In this document: positions 9,702-18,448 of the stretch, one piece after another
How positions within the stretch are numbered: the stretch's first letter is position 1
How the letters are laid out: every line of letters begins with the position of its first letter
From: an uncultured Pelagibacteraceae bacterium
GTDB lineage: Bacteria; Pseudomonadota; Alphaproteobacteria; Pelagibacterales; Pelagibacteraceae
Reading direction: 5' to 3'
DNA length: 64,000 bases
NCBI GenBank assembly: GCA_902617975.1
Contig: CACMYV010000001.1
Coordinates: 1 to 64,000 of the forward strand
Translations under genes and position numbers: made by a program
Notes under the pieces: model-generated
Database searches by the model: none
What the model was told of the DNA's origin: nothing
What the model saw: only the letters and a program-made list of their open reading frames with translations

Positions 9702-10040
9702 TTATATTAAATTGATTATGTATCTATGGATAAAATATCCTCCGATTAGCAATATTAAACCTGTAATATAAATTATAAAAAAATTCATATTAAAAGATTT
9801 TGCAAAAAAGAAGGGTACAAAAAATAAATAACTTGCTGGTACTGCAATAAATATACTTTTTGTAAACATTACTGTTTTCTCTGTATCATTGTGCTCATAA
9901 TACGAAAATAGTATCGCTATTAGTGATACCAACGGTAATGCAATAATAAATCCAGCGAGCTTAGGATTTTGACCAGCCAACCAACTAGAAAATGCGATAA
10001 TTAAACCCCCAGCAATAACTTTAAAAAGAAAGAATAACAT
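9702..10040 (-). CDS. DUF3147-like small membrane protein
   Basis: 112-aa hydrophobic ORF, four TM segments (GGLIIAFSSWLAGQNPKLAGFIIALPLVSLIAI). Confidence 0.65.
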   Translation of the reverse strand: MLFFLFKVIAGGLIIAFSSWLAGQNPKLAGFIIALPLVSLIAILFSYYEHNDTEKTVMFTKSIFIAVPASYLFFVPFFFAKSFNMNFFIIYITGLILLIGGYFIHRYIINLI

Positions 10041-10069
10041 TGTTGTAAATATTTATAGTTATATACAAA

Positions 10070-10468
10070 TTATTTAACAGAACATTTTTTGCAAAGCCCA
10101 AAGAATTCAAGATTATATTTATTGAATTTCATACCCGCTTTGTCTTGAAAATTTTTTAAATATTTTGAAAGTTTGCTGTCACTAATTTCACTTACTTCTT
10201 CACAGCTTTCACATATTGAAAATACTGTTGCCTTAGAAATCTGACAATTTGAATTTTTGCATGCAACGAAAGCATTTCTACTTTCAATTTTGTGAATTTT
10301 TCCAATTTCAACCAATTTATCAAGCGCTCTATAAACTTGAAGAGGGGCTTTAATACCTTTTTTTTGTACATTATGTAAAATTGAATAAGCTTTTATGGGC
10401 TCATTTACTTTTTCAATGTAATCAAGAACTATTTGTTGATTTTTTGATAGTGTTTCTTGTTTAAGCAT
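10070..10468 (-). CDS. zur: Fur-family zinc uptake regulator
   Basis: Fur-like wHTH (YRALDKLVEIGKIHKIESRNAFVAC), CxxC pair (FSICESCEEV) and C-terminal CKKC; adjacent to znuBC. Confidence 0.85.
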   Translation of the reverse strand: MLKQETLSKNQQIVLDYIEKVNEPIKAYSILHNVQKKGIKAPLQVYRALDKLVEIGKIHKIESRNAFVACKNSNCQISKATVFSICESCEEVSEISDSKLSKYLKNFQDKAGMKFNKYNLEFFGLCKKCSVK

Positions 10469-10492
10469 AGTTTTTCTTTTATCAATTTCCCA

Positions 10493-11296
10493 TTAGTTTT
10501 TCAATTGGATCGTCTGTTTAATTTTAAATAGAGATATTACAAATAATAATAACGCTGCAGCAATGATAGATGGACCCGAAGGAGTATTGAATTGCAATGA
10601 AGAAAATAAACCCATGATTACTGATAATAATCCTCCACATATAGAAAAAATTACCATCTTTTTGGGAGTATCTGATATGTTACGAGCCATAGCCGTTGGT
10701 ATAATTAACATCCCAGTTATTAATAAAAGTCCTACAATTTTTATAGAAATTGCAATTATTGCTGCCATTAAAATAGTAAATATTGCTTTTGCTCTATCAG
10801 GATTTAATCCTTCTGCTTCTGCAAGTTCATAATTTACTGTTGAAGCAAATAAAGGTTTCCAAATTATTTTTAATACAATTAAAATTATTGCTCCTCCTCC
10901 CCATATAATTATCAAATCATCAACATTAACAGCTAATATGTCTCCAAATAATAGTCCCATGATATCAAATCTTATAAATGAGAGAAAACCAATTACCACT
11001 AAGCCAACTGCTAATGCTGAGTGAGCTAAAAGACCAAGTAAAGCATCACCGGGCAAATTAGTATTTTTTTCAAGTTTAACTAATATGATTGCTATTACTG
11101 ATGAAATGATAAATATCGAAATTGCTATATTAATTTCGAATGCCAATGCCATTGTAACACCAAGTAATGCTGAATGTGCTAATGTATCTCCGAAATAAGA
11201 TAATCTTCTCCAAACTACAAAGCAGCCCAAAGGACCTGTTACAAAAGCAACACCTATACCAGCAATTAAAGCTCTTATAAAAAAATCATCAAACAT
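10493..11296 (-). CDS. znuB: Zinc ABC transporter permease
   Basis: ABC-3 family (GPLGCFVVWRRLSYFGDTLAHSALLGV; LLITGMLIIPTAMAR). Confidence 0.93.
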   Translation of the reverse strand: MFDDFFIRALIAGIGVAFVTGPLGCFVVWRRLSYFGDTLAHSALLGVTMALAFEINIAISIFIISSVIAIILVKLEKNTNLPGDALLGLLAHSALAVGLVVIGFLSFIRFDIMGLLFGDILAVNVDDLIIIWGGGAIILIVLKIIWKPLFASTVNYELAEAEGLNPDRAKAIFTILMAAIIAISIKIVGLLLITGMLIIPTAMARNISDTPKKMVIFSICGGLLSVIMGLFSSLQFNTPSGPSIIAAALLLFVISLFKIKQTIQLKN

Positions 11297-12043
11297 TTAA
11301 TTTTTTTTTATATCTCCATCATTTGAATGAACATGATCATGCTTATGTTCATATATAGAAAGAGTTTGTGAAGCTTGTTCGCCAAATAACAGTTTATACT
11401 CATTATTCATTGCAACGTCTTTTGGTGTTCCTGAACAACACACGTGGCCATTTAAACAAATAACATGATCTGTTGCTGTCATAACAGTATGCAAATCATG
11501 AGAAATTAATAAAATTCCACAATTTAATTTATCTGCTATTTCTTTTATTAATTTATACAATGCAATCTCCCCAGTAAAATCAACTCCTTGAACCGGCTCA
11601 TCCAATACTAAAAGATCAGGTTTTTTTGAAACTGCTCTTGCAAGAAGCACTCTTTGAAATTCTCCACCAGATAAATTTCCTAAATTCTGGTTTTTAAGAT
11701 GATCTGCACCCGTTAATTTTAAAGCTTCATTTATTTTTTCTTCATCGAGTTCATCTGTTAAAACCATAAAATCACTCACTTTAAGTGGCAATGTCCAGTC
11801 AATTGAAATCTTTTGAGGAACATATCCAATTTTATCAGTAAATTTTTCTACATTGCCTTCTATATTCTTATGAAGTCCTATCGCAATTTTTGCAGTTGTG
11901 CTTTTGCCAGAACCATTTGGCCCAATTAATGTTACTATCTTTCCTCTTTCAACAATTAAAGAAACGCCTTTTACAAGCCATTTATTCCGTTGTTTTAATC
12001 CAACTTCAGTTAATTTTACTAATACATTGTTCTCAATTGTCAT
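11297..12043 (-). CDS. znuC: Zinc ABC transporter ATP-binding protein
   Basis: GPNGSGKSTTAKI, LSGGEFQRVLLARA, LLVLDEPVQGVD; C-terminal His-rich tail. Confidence 0.93.
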   Translation of the reverse strand: MTIENNVLVKLTEVGLKQRNKWLVKGVSLIVERGKIVTLIGPNGSGKSTTAKIAIGLHKNIEGNVEKFTDKIGYVPQKISIDWTLPLKVSDFMVLTDELDEEKINEALKLTGADHLKNQNLGNLSGGEFQRVLLARAVSKKPDLLVLDEPVQGVDFTGEIALYKLIKEIADKLNCGILLISHDLHTVMTATDHVICLNGHVCCSGTPKDVAMNNEYKLLFGEQASQTLSIYEHKHDHVHSNDGDIKKN

Positions 12044-12063
12044 TTATTACCTTGACTTATTAA

Positions 12064-12078
12064 TGTTATATTATTACA
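12064..12078. promoter_or_regulatory. Candidate Zur operator, imperfect copy
   Basis: TGTTATATTATTACA, one mismatch from the perfect palindrome at 12082-12096, 18 bp away. Confidence 0.65.
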
Positions 12079-12081
12079 CAA

Positions 12082-12096
12082 TGTTATATTATAACA
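12082..12096. promoter_or_regulatory. Candidate Zur operator, perfect palindrome
   Basis: TGTTATA-T-TATAACA, resembling the proteobacterial Zur box core, between divergent znuC and znuA. Confidence 0.8.
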
Positions 12097-12115
12097 ATTA
12101 ACACTAAATTAAATT

Positions 12116-13168
12116 ATGAAAAACTTAAAAAAATCAACATTAATAATTACAATATTATCTTTTTTAGCTCTTTTTACATCAGCAAAAGCAGAAATAAAAG
12201 TTGTAGCTTCAATTAAGCCTATACACTCTTTAGCTAGCTATCTGATGGATGGAGTTGCTAAACCAGACCTAATAGTCGATGGATATTCTTCACCACATGG
12301 ATTTCCGTTAAAACCATCTCATGCAAAGATGTTACAAGAAGCTGATCTTATTTTTTGGGTAGGTGAAGATCTAGAAAACTTCATGGAAAAACCATTAGAT
12401 TCAATTGCAAAAAAAGCTGAAAAAATTGAATTAATGGAAATTAAAGGTCTTAATAAATTAAAATTCAGAGAACGAAATATTTTTGGTGATCATGATGATC
12501 ATGACGATCACGGACATAAAGAAGATGGCCATAAAGAAGACGACCACGATGATCATGACCATAAAAAGAAAGATGGGCATGACGATCATGATGACCATGG
12601 ACATAAAAAGAAAGATGACCATGATGACCACGATGATCATGCAGGACATGAAGGTCACCACCACGGTGAGCATGACCCACATATTTGGTTAGATCCAATG
12701 AATGCTAAAGTTATATTAAATGAAATGGCAGAGCATTTAATTGAAAATGATGCTAAGAACGCATCAAAATATAAAAGCAATTTAAAGAAAGCACTAAAAG
12801 ATATTGATAAACTTGTTAGTGACGTCTCTTCTGAATTAAATCAGAGTGTTGCATCAATTGTTTTCCATGATGCTTACCAATATTTTGAGAAAAGATTTAA
12901 TGTTAATATATTGGGTGCTTTTACAGTTAATACAGATGTAATGCCAGGAGCAGAACAATTGGCTGAAATCAGAGAAATAATTGAGCATGATAAAGTAGCT
13001 TGTGTATTTTCTGAACCACAGTTTAATCCAAATATCATTAAAGCTGTAGCAAAAGATATGAATATTAAAACTGGTATTGTAGACCCATTAGGAGCTACTT
13101 TGGATCCTGGAAAAGACTTATATTTTGATTTAATCAGAAATATGTCTAAATCTTTTAAAGGTTGTTAA
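12116..13168 (+). CDS. znuA: Zinc ABC transporter substrate-binding protein with His/Asp-rich loop
   Basis: Signal peptide, KVVASIKPIHSLASYLMDG, HDPHIWLDPMNAK, and a long (HDDHDDH)-type low-complexity segment. Confidence 0.95.
   Translation: MKNLKKSTLIITILSFLALFTSAKAEIKVVASIKPIHSLASYLMDGVAKPDLIVDGYSSPHGFPLKPSHAKMLQEADLIFWVGEDLENFMEKPLDSIAKKAEKIELMEIKGLNKLKFRERNIFGDHDDHDDHGHKEDGHKEDDHDDHDHKKKDGHDDHDDHGHKKKDDHDDHDDHAGHEGHHHGEHDPHIWLDPMNAKVILNEMAEHLIENDAKNASKYKSNLKKALKDIDKLVSDVSSELNQSVASIVFHDAYQYFEKRFNVNILGAFTVNTDVMPGAEQLAEIREIIEHDKVACVFSEPQFNPNIIKAVAKDMNIKTGIVDPLGATLDPGKDLYFDLIRNMSKSFKGC
12490..12675 (+). repeat. Degenerate tandem repeat encoding the His/Asp/Lys-rich metal loop of ZnuA
   Basis: Repeated catgaygaycatgaccayggacataaaaagaaagat units; protein HDDHDDHGHKEDGHKEDDHDDHDHKKKDGHDDHDDHGHKKKDDHDDHDDHAGHEGHHH. 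Confidence 0.85.
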
Positions 13169-13184
13169 TTAAAAATTGAACTTT

Positions 13185-13217
13185 TGCCGTAAATAATATC
13201 TAATATTATTTATGGCA
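13185..13217 (+). promoter_or_regulatory. Long inverted repeat that includes the start codon of the downstream dehydrogenase gene
   Basis: TGCCGTAAATAATAT-CTA-ATATTATTTATGGCA: 15-bp arms with one G.T pair. ATG 13212-13214 lies in the 3' arm. Confidence 0.75.
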
Positions 13218-14210
13218 ACCGTTCCTTTAAGTTTAGAAGAAATTTTTCATTTATCTAAAAAAACATTAATAGCTAACGGATGCGATGAAGAAACAGCAGA
13301 TACTTTATCTACTTTAATCAAAAATGCTGAAAGAGATGGATCATTATCTCATGGTCTATTTAGATTACCCGCTTATGTATCTGGTTTAAAAAGCGGAAAA
13401 ATTAATGGTAAGGCTAGACCAGTGATTTCAAAATTAACCACTAGTGTTGTTAAAGCAGATGGGAAAAATAGTCTTGCCCCAATGGTTTTAAAATATGGAA
13501 TACCAGAACTCGTAAAAGCTGCAAAAGAAAATGGAGTTGCAGTTTTAGCAATCACTAATTCTCATCATATGGCTGCTATGTGGCCTGAGACTGAAGCAAT
13601 AGCAGAGCAAGGACTTGTTGCTTTTGCCTGTACATCATACAAGCCAGCAGTTGCACCAGCAGGAGCAATTAAACCTTTATTTGGAACAAACCCAATTTCA
13701 TTTGCTTGGCCAAGAAAAAATAAACCACCTGTAGTTTATGATATGGCTACTGCATCGATGGCCATGGGAGAGGTTCAAGTTGCAAAAAGAGAAGGGCACA
13801 AGGTCCCAATAGGAACTGGTTTAACTAAAGATGGAAAAGAAACAACAGATCCTGGTGAAATAGCAGATGGTGGAGTTTTGTTGCCATTTGGCGGCTATAA
13901 AGGCTCAGGAATAGCAATGATGGTCGAATTACTTGCTGGAGCCTTAGTTGGAGATAATTTTAGTTATGAGACGGCTGAGAAGGATACAGATGATGGTGGA
14001 CCACCAAGTGGTGGAGAGTTTATTTTAGCTATATCTCCTGAAAAATTAACAAATTCTGATTGGGATAGTCATTCAAATAAATTCTTTGAGAAAATGAAAT
14101 CAATGGGAGAGGTTAGGTTGCCTGGTGAAAGACGTCACAAAAACAGATTAGATACTGGACCTAGAAATATTAATGAGGAACTTGTTAATAAAATAAAATC
14201 TTTAAGTTAA
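13212..14210 (+). CDS. Malate/L-lactate dehydrogenase family (Ldh2-like) oxidoreductase
   Basis: NSHHMAAMWPETEAIAEQGLVAFACTSYKP, FGTNPISFAWPR, PFGGYKGSGIAMMVELLAGALVG. Confidence 0.9.
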   Translation: MATVPLSLEEIFHLSKKTLIANGCDEETADTLSTLIKNAERDGSLSHGLFRLPAYVSGLKSGKINGKARPVISKLTTSVVKADGKNSLAPMVLKYGIPELVKAAKENGVAVLAITNSHHMAAMWPETEAIAEQGLVAFACTSYKPAVAPAGAIKPLFGTNPISFAWPRKNKPPVVYDMATASMAMGEVQVAKREGHKVPIGTGLTKDGKETTDPGEIADGGVLLPFGGYKGSGIAMMVELLAGALVGDNFSYETAEKDTDDGGPPSGGEFILAISPEKLTNSDWDSHSNKFFEKMKSMGEVRLPGERRHKNRLDTGPRNINEELVNKIKSLS

Positions 14211-14978
14211 TTCAATTTCAATTGGTGTGTGATCTGAAGGTTTTTGTCTTCCACGAGGAAATTTGTTAATTTTAACATCTTTCACAAGATTTATAATTGA
14301 GTTTGAAACTAAGAAATGATCAATTCTCATGCCATTATTTTTTTGCCATGCACCGCTTGTGTAATCCCAAAAAGTATATCCTTCTTTATCAGGGTGGATA
14401 TATCTATATGCATCATGAAAACCTAAACTTAATAATTCTCTTAATTTTTTTCTTATCTCAAGTCTAAATAATGCATCATTTTCATATCCTTTAGGATTAT
14501 GAACATCTTCTGCAGATGGAATTATATTAAAATCACCACCAATAATTATATTTTCTTTTTTTTTTAAATAACCTTTTAACTTCTTAATTAAACTTTCTAG
14601 CCAATATAATTTGTAAGTATATTTTTCTGTATCAACAGGATTTCCATTGGGTGTGTATATGTTTATTAATTTAATAGTTTTTGATTTATGTTTTAGATCT
14701 GCAGTAATAATTCTAGATTGTTTATTTTTGTCTTTAAAAATATCTTTTTCAATTTTGTCTAATTTTTTTTTAGAAATTATCGCAACTCCATTATATGATT
14801 TTTGACCAAATACATAATTCTGGTAATTTGATTTTTCAAAGTCTTCGTAAGGATAGTTTTCATCTTGAGCTTTGATCTCTTGCATCATTAAAATATCTGG
14901 TGAATATTTTTTTAAATACTCTTTAATATTTTCAATTCTTGCTCTTACTGAGTTAACATTCCAGGAACTAATTATCAT
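14202..14978 (-). CDS. xth: Exodeoxyribonuclease III
   Basis: MIISSWNVNSVRARIENI, LMMQEIKAQD, GGDFNIIPSAEDVHNP, RIDHFLVS, SDHTPIEIEL. Start trimmed to ATG at 14978. Confidence 0.93.
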   Translation of the reverse strand: MIISSWNVNSVRARIENIKEYLKKYSPDILMMQEIKAQDENYPYEDFEKSNYQNYVFGQKSYNGVAIISKKKLDKIEKDIFKDKNKQSRIITADLKHKSKTIKLINIYTPNGNPVDTEKYTYKLYWLESLIKKLKGYLKKKENIIIGGDFNIIPSAEDVHNPKGYENDALFRLEIRKKLRELLSLGFHDAYRYIHPDKEGYTFWDYTSGAWQKNNGMRIDHFLVSNSIINLVKDVKINKFPRGRQKPSDHTPIEIELT

Positions 14979-15295
14979 TAAAGCGAGAAAGATACGCCAC
15001 AACCACAAGAAGATTTACTTTGTGGGTTGTTTATTTTAAAAGAATCTCCGATCAATTCTTTTACAAAATCAACTTCAGATCCTTTTAGTAAATCTGCCGA
15101 TGTTTTGTCAATAAGGATATTATCTTGTTGTAGATCATCATCCTTAGCAGAGTTATCAAATGAGAAATCATATTGAAATCCAGAGCATCCACCACCTTTA
15201 ATAGCGATTCTAAAAAATGACCCTTTATCTTTTGATGAAAGAAGATGGTTTATCTGCTTTATAGCATTATCTGTAAATTTAATTTCTTTAATCAT
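14978..15295 (-). CDS. A-type iron-sulfur carrier (ErpA/IscA/HesB family)
   Basis: RIAIKGGGCSGFQYDFSFD, SSCGCGVSFSL. Start trimmed to ATG 15295; TAATG overlap with xth. Confidence 0.9.
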   Translation of the reverse strand: MIKEIKFTDNAIKQINHLLSSKDKGSFFRIAIKGGGCSGFQYDFSFDNSAKDDDLQQDNILIDKTSADLLKGSEVDFVKELIGDSFKINNPQSKSSCGCGVSFSL

Positions 15296-15345
15296 AATTA
15301 AACATTGATAAAAACAATATAATAATATTTTGCCATTTTTAAAGA

Positions 15346-16464
15346 ATGAAAAATTACTCAAAATTAGGAACATTTGCATCAAAAGGTAGACTGTTCAAAG
15401 AAGCGAGCAATCCTTTCAGATCACCTTTTCAAAGAGATAGAGATAGAATAATTCATTCTACCTCATTTAGAAGATTGAAGCACAAAACCCAGGTATTTGT
15501 GAATACTGAAGGAGATCATTATAGAACCAGAATCACACATTCCATTGAAGTATCACAAATTGCTAGAACAATTGCTAAATACTTAGGTTTAAATGATGAT
15601 TTAGCTGAAACATTAAGCTTAGCTCATGATTTAGGTCATACACCTTTTGGTCATGCGGGAGAAGAGTCCCTAAATGAATGTATGTATGAATATGGGGGAT
15701 TTGACCACAACCTTCAAACACTTAGGATAGTAATGTTCATTGAAAATAAATATTTTAAATTTGAAGGTCTTAATTTAACATTAGAAACATTAGATGGTCT
15801 TATTAAACATAATGGTCCGGTAACAAAGCTAGTCAAAATAAATAATTTAATTGGTTTGAAAAATTTAAAAAATAAAATTAATTTTTCAAAAAACTCATCT
15901 TTGGAGGCCCAAATTGCATCTATATCCGATGACGTTGCATACAATAACCATGATATTCAAGATGGAATAAAAGCAAAATTATTTAAGTTAAACGATCTTA
16001 AACAAATCTCTTTTTTTGATGAAATTTTAAAATCGTATAAAAATAAATTAAAAAGTGAAAATAATGATATTCTTGTATATCAAACTATAAGAGACTCTAT
16101 AAATTTAATGGTTCAAGACTTAATAAAAACTACGACAAGAAATATTTTAATGAATAAAATATCTACAAAAAAAGATGTATCAAATAAAAAAAATCAAATT
16201 GTTGATTTTTCCAACAAATTAAAAATAACTATAAATGAGATTAGAGATTTCCTTAGAATAACTATGTATAATAATAAAGATGTATTAAAAAAAAATAATG
16301 AAGGAAAAAAGATAATTAAAAAGCTTTTTAGTGTAATTAACAAAAATCCAAAAAAGTATATTAAAACCAAATATTTAAAAACTAACAAAGAAAGAGCTAT
16401 ATCTGATTATATTTCTGGCATGACAGATAGGTACGCCATACAATTATATAGAGCATCAAAATGA
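15346..16464 (+). CDS. dgt: Deoxyguanosinetriphosphate triphosphohydrolase-like protein
   Basis: FRSPFQRDRDRIIHSTSFRRLKHKTQVF, RTRITHSIEVSQIARTIA, LAHDLGHTPFGHAGE. Confidence 0.93.
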   Translation: MKNYSKLGTFASKGRLFKEASNPFRSPFQRDRDRIIHSTSFRRLKHKTQVFVNTEGDHYRTRITHSIEVSQIARTIAKYLGLNDDLAETLSLAHDLGHTPFGHAGEESLNECMYEYGGFDHNLQTLRIVMFIENKYFKFEGLNLTLETLDGLIKHNGPVTKLVKINNLIGLKNLKNKINFSKNSSLEAQIASISDDVAYNNHDIQDGIKAKLFKLNDLKQISFFDEILKSYKNKLKSENNDILVYQTIRDSINLMVQDLIKTTTRNILMNKISTKKDVSNKKNQIVDFSNKLKITINEIRDFLRITMYNNKDVLKKNNEGKKIIKKLFSVINKNPKKYIKTKYLKTNKERAISDYISGMTDRYAIQLYRASK

Positions 16465-18191
16465 ATATATTTGAGGAATACTTAAACAAAATTTTAGATA
16501 AAATTAAATTAGCAAGTGAAGAAAAGCTGATTTTATTACCTGAAAGTTTATCTGGTATAAACGTAGACATACCTCCTAAAAAATTTAATTGCGATCTGTC
16601 AACTAATGTTGCAATGGTTTTATCTAAAACAAATAATGAAACACCAATTAAAATTGCTGAAAAATTAAAAGATATTATTTTTAAAGACGATAATAATATT
16701 GAGAAGATAGAAATAGCAAAGCCTGGATTTATAAATATTATTTTAAAAAAAGAGTTTTGGACTTCATTTCTCTTAAATATAAATAATCTTAGTAATTTTG
16801 GTGCAGCACTTAATGGCTCTAAAAAGAAACATCTTATTGAATTCGTCTCTGCAAATCCCACTGGACCATTACATGTTGGCCATTGTAGAGGTGCTATTCT
16901 AGGTGATGTTATCTCTAATTTGTTAAAATTTAACAATCAAGAAGTTGTAAAAGAATATTATGTAAATGATCATGGTAATCAAATTTTACATTTTACTAGA
17001 TCTGTATATTTGAGAATAAAAGAAAAATTAGATAATCAAACCTTTCCACTAAATGAGGATGATTTATATCCAGGAGAATACATCAAGGATATAGCCCAAC
17101 ATATTATAGATAATAATAAAGATTTACAATTTGATGATTATGAAAAAATTAAGTTAACACTTACTAAACTAGCAATTACAGAGTCACTTAAACTCATTAA
17201 GACCAATCTAAATAATTTGGGAATTATTCATGATAATTTTGCGAGCGAGACTGAAATAGTTGAAAATAAAGAGGTTGATAAGGTTATTGAGAAACTTAAA
17301 AAAGATAAATTTGTATATATAGGAAAAATCAAAGCTCCAGAAGGAGAAGACACAACTAATTGGGTAGAAAGAGATCAGTTACTTTTTAGATCAACAGATT
17401 TTGGGGATGATAAAGATAGGGCATTACAAAAATCTGACAACACATGGACTTATTTTGCTGGAGACGTTGCGTATCATAATACAAAACTAAACAGAAAATT
17501 TGATAAATTAATAAATATTTTAGGAGCGGATCATGCGGGTTATATAAAAAGAATTACATCTGTTGTTGAAGCATTATCTGGAGAAAAAAATAAATTAATT
17601 TGTAAAGTAAGCCAACTTGTTAAGTTAATAAAAGATGGCAAACCTTTTAAAATGTCTAAAAGAAAAGGTGATTACATTACCGTTGAAGATTTAATTTCTG
17701 AAGTAGGAAAAGATGCAACAAGATTTATTATGCTCAGTAGAAGCAATGATGCTGAATTAGATTTTGATTTTACAAAAGTAAAAGAAAAATCCAAAGACAA
17801 TCCGCTTTATTATGTTCAATATTGTTATGCTAGAATTTCATCGGTTTTTAGAAATATAAACAAAAATATTGATGACAAGATTGATAATGAAAATAACAAT
17901 ATGCAATTTAATAATGAAGAAATTGAAATTTTTAAAAAAATTTCTGAATGGCCCAAATGTGTAGAAGTTTCCACTAAAAAACTAGAACCTCATAGGATCC
18001 CAGTATATTTATATGAGTTATCATCACAGTTTCATTCATATTGGAATATGGGAAAAGACGATGTTGAAAAAAGATTTATCAATGATGATAAAACAATAAA
18101 TATAGAAAAACTAATATTTTTAAAATCTATTGCAAAAACAATTAAAACTGGAATGGATATTATAGGTGTTGATACACCTGAAAAAATGTAA
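16461..18191 (+). CDS. argS: Arginyl-tRNA synthetase
   Basis: EFVSANPTGPLHVGHCRGAILGD, KMSKRKGDYITVEDLI. Confidence 0.96.
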   Translation: MNIFEEYLNKILDKIKLASEEKLILLPESLSGINVDIPPKKFNCDLSTNVAMVLSKTNNETPIKIAEKLKDIIFKDDNNIEKIEIAKPGFINIILKKEFWTSFLLNINNLSNFGAALNGSKKKHLIEFVSANPTGPLHVGHCRGAILGDVISNLLKFNNQEVVKEYYVNDHGNQILHFTRSVYLRIKEKLDNQTFPLNEDDLYPGEYIKDIAQHIIDNNKDLQFDDYEKIKLTLTKLAITESLKLIKTNLNNLGIIHDNFASETEIVENKEVDKVIEKLKKDKFVYIGKIKAPEGEDTTNWVERDQLLFRSTDFGDDKDRALQKSDNTWTYFAGDVAYHNTKLNRKFDKLINILGADHAGYIKRITSVVEALSGEKNKLICKVSQLVKLIKDGKPFKMSKRKGDYITVEDLISEVGKDATRFIMLSRSNDAELDFDFTKVKEKSKDNPLYYVQYCYARISSVFRNINKNIDDKIDNENNNMQFNNEEIEIFKKISEWPKCVEVSTKKLEPHRIPVYLYELSSQFHSYWNMGKDDVEKRFINDDKTINIEKLIFLKSIAKTIKTGMDIIGVDTPEKM

Positions 18192-18448
18192 TGCTAAAAG
18201 AGCTCAAATATCTATTTTATTTAATAATTATATTTTTCTTTCTATTTTTTACTCTAAGATATTATTTTTCAGACGATAATTACAAGAAATCATATAGAGC
18301 AGTTTCAAGTATTGATGAAAAAATATCATCTAAAGAAAATAATCTATTTATTCTTAAAAATGACACAGACAACATCATCGAATATGTAGAATACAAAAAT
18401 AAAAACACAAAAAAATATTCTTTTTGGGAATTGTTATATAATGATTAA
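18191..18448 (+). CDS. Short single-TM protein at the usual SPOR-domain gene position
   Basis: 85 aa, N-terminal TM, no SPOR domain visible; overlaps argS stop (1 nt) and nagZ start (8 nt). Confidence 0.75.
   Translation: MLKELKYLFYLIIIFFFLFFTLRYYFSDDNYKKSYRAVSSIDEKISSKENNLFILKNDTDNIIEYVEYKNKNTKKYSFWELLYND

Noticed and set aside
10563-10832. Plus-strand ORF inside znuB
   Set aside because: Antisense shadow of conserved permease sequence.
12458-12698. Three ORFs (two antisense, one + frame) overlapping the znuA His-rich repeat
   Set aside because: Mirror translations of the His/Asp tandem repeat; low-complexity artefacts inside a well-supported CDS.
16397-16936. 179-aa minus-strand ORF over dgt/argS
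   Set aside because: Long but fully antisense to argS start, including conserved ArgS motifs; codon composition consistent with a shadow frame.
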